The notes beneath the pieces are model-generated. The model saw only the letters and a program-made list of their open reading frames with translations. It did not search any database and had not been told where the DNA came from. The translations under genes and the position numbers were made by a program. Shown one piece after another: positions 63,780-64,000 of a DNA stretch of 64,000 nt (the stretch's first letter is position 1; every line of letters starts with the position of its first letter). This DNA comes from Candidatus Peribacteria bacterium. GTDB taxonomy: Bacteria > Patescibacteriota > Gracilibacteria > BD1-5 > UBA6164. Location: the NCBI GenBank assembly GCA_023898505.1, contig CP060226.1, forward strand, positions 1,291,371-1,355,370. The letters run 5' to 3'.

Positions 63780-64000
63780 TTATGAATGTGATGAAAATAT
63801 ATATTTTAACCTTTCAAAAGTCAAAGTTTTTAACGCGGGGCTGTTATCTAAATCATCCTGACTGAAACTACGAGTATCCGCTATATAGACGATAATACTG
63901 TCGGTTGCAAATGCGTGAAAGATATCTCGTATACTAGGGGCTTGTCCATATTCACGAGAAAATGTATAGAGAGGGATATGATGCACTCAAAGTTGTGCTC
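63780..64000 (-). CDS. partial gene running off the right edge
   Basis: The last 72 codons of a minus-strand gene; its start lies beyond 64000. UGA at 63987 is read through in frame. The visible C-terminus (GQAPSIRDIFHAFATDSIIV, then IADTRSFSQDDLDNS and TFERLKYIFSS) has no motif I can name. The end is at UAA 63780. Confidence 0.5.

Noticed and set aside
1..64000. Widespread pseudogenes or a degraded genome
   Set aside because: Breaks occur only at UGA, never at UAA or UAG in the same genes, and the frames continue with intact motifs. One real frameshift candidate was seen, at 28282-28288.
1..64000. UGA as tryptophan or selenocysteine
   Set aside because: UGA falls on conserved Gly positions and is far too common for selenocysteine; Trp positions use TGG and no SECIS-like pattern is needed.
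1..64000. tRNA or rRNA genes
   Set aside because: I saw no cloverleaf with TTCGA-type loop and no rRNA-like sequence in the gaps; a covariance search was not possible here.

Overview
The window comes from an AT-rich bacterial genome in which UGA does not stop translation. Nearly every gene is interrupted by UGA when read with the standard code, and the pieces join in one frame if UGA is glycine and only UAA and UAG stop. The UGA codons fall on glycines that are fixed in their families: codon 3 of GlmS (Met-Cys-Gly), both glycines that open the GxGYVG nucleotide fold of the UDP-sugar dehydrogenase, the Gly-Gly of Tgt, and Gly42 of GreA. This is genetic code 25, known from the CPR/Patescibacteria lineages Gracilibacteria (BD1-5/GN02) and Absconditabacteria (SR1). 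CGA still encodes arginine (it supplies the catalytic HxxR arginine of the Xer recombinase), which fits Gracilibacteria better than the Absconditabacterales reported to have changed CGA/CGG. All coordinates below are for genes rebuilt with this code.

Layout. 0-18 kb (+): a long, tightly packed surface-glycan locus with a DUF2304-GT2 fusion, GalE, a heptose-nucleotide pathway (GmhA, GmhB, separate adenylyltransferase and kinase), two GT9 heptosyltransferase-like enzymes, a nucleotidyltransferase/thymidylate-kinase-like fusion, several GT4 enzymes (one fused to a NodB-type deacetylase), methyltransferases, FemAB/GNAT-like acyltransferases, a PIG-L deacetylase and a phosphodiesterase-like protein. 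18-24.5 kb (-): an operon with CutA, malic enzyme, UDP-sugar dehydrogenase, a DUF155 membrane protein, a Wzx-type flippase and a nucleotidyltransferase. 24.6-27.9 kb (+): a 1082-residue GT-C-like membrane protein. Together these look like synthesis, decoration and export of a complex surface polymer.

28-41 kb: a SpoT-like HD hydrolase gene with a homopolymer frameshift, tgt, an HD phosphohydrolase, the RseP site-2 protease, an unrecognised 1360-residue protein, a pilin-like protein, rlmN, a hicBA toxin-antitoxin pair and secD. 41.7-49.6 kb: murC, pth, a RelE-type pair, ppk2, a Xer recombinase, a BRO-N/DinD-like protein, a HIT-like protein, DUF1697 and two unknown small proteins. 49.5-55.8 kb (-): map, then an accessory block with RhuM, an HExxH peptidase and two secreted proteins of unknown function. 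55.8-64 kb: clpC, secE-nusG, greA, a DUF212 protein, glmS, and a gene that runs off the right edge.

UGA use is uneven. Housekeeping genes (clpC, ppk2, nusG, rlmN) have one or none, whereas glycan and accessory genes use it heavily, and the PIG-L gene uses nothing else for glycine. Likely promoters share a TTGACA-like -35 and a TATACT-like -10, often 16 bases apart. Several terminator hairpins sit between convergent genes and contain the stop codon of one of them. I recognised no tRNA, rRNA, other structured RNA or CRISPR array.
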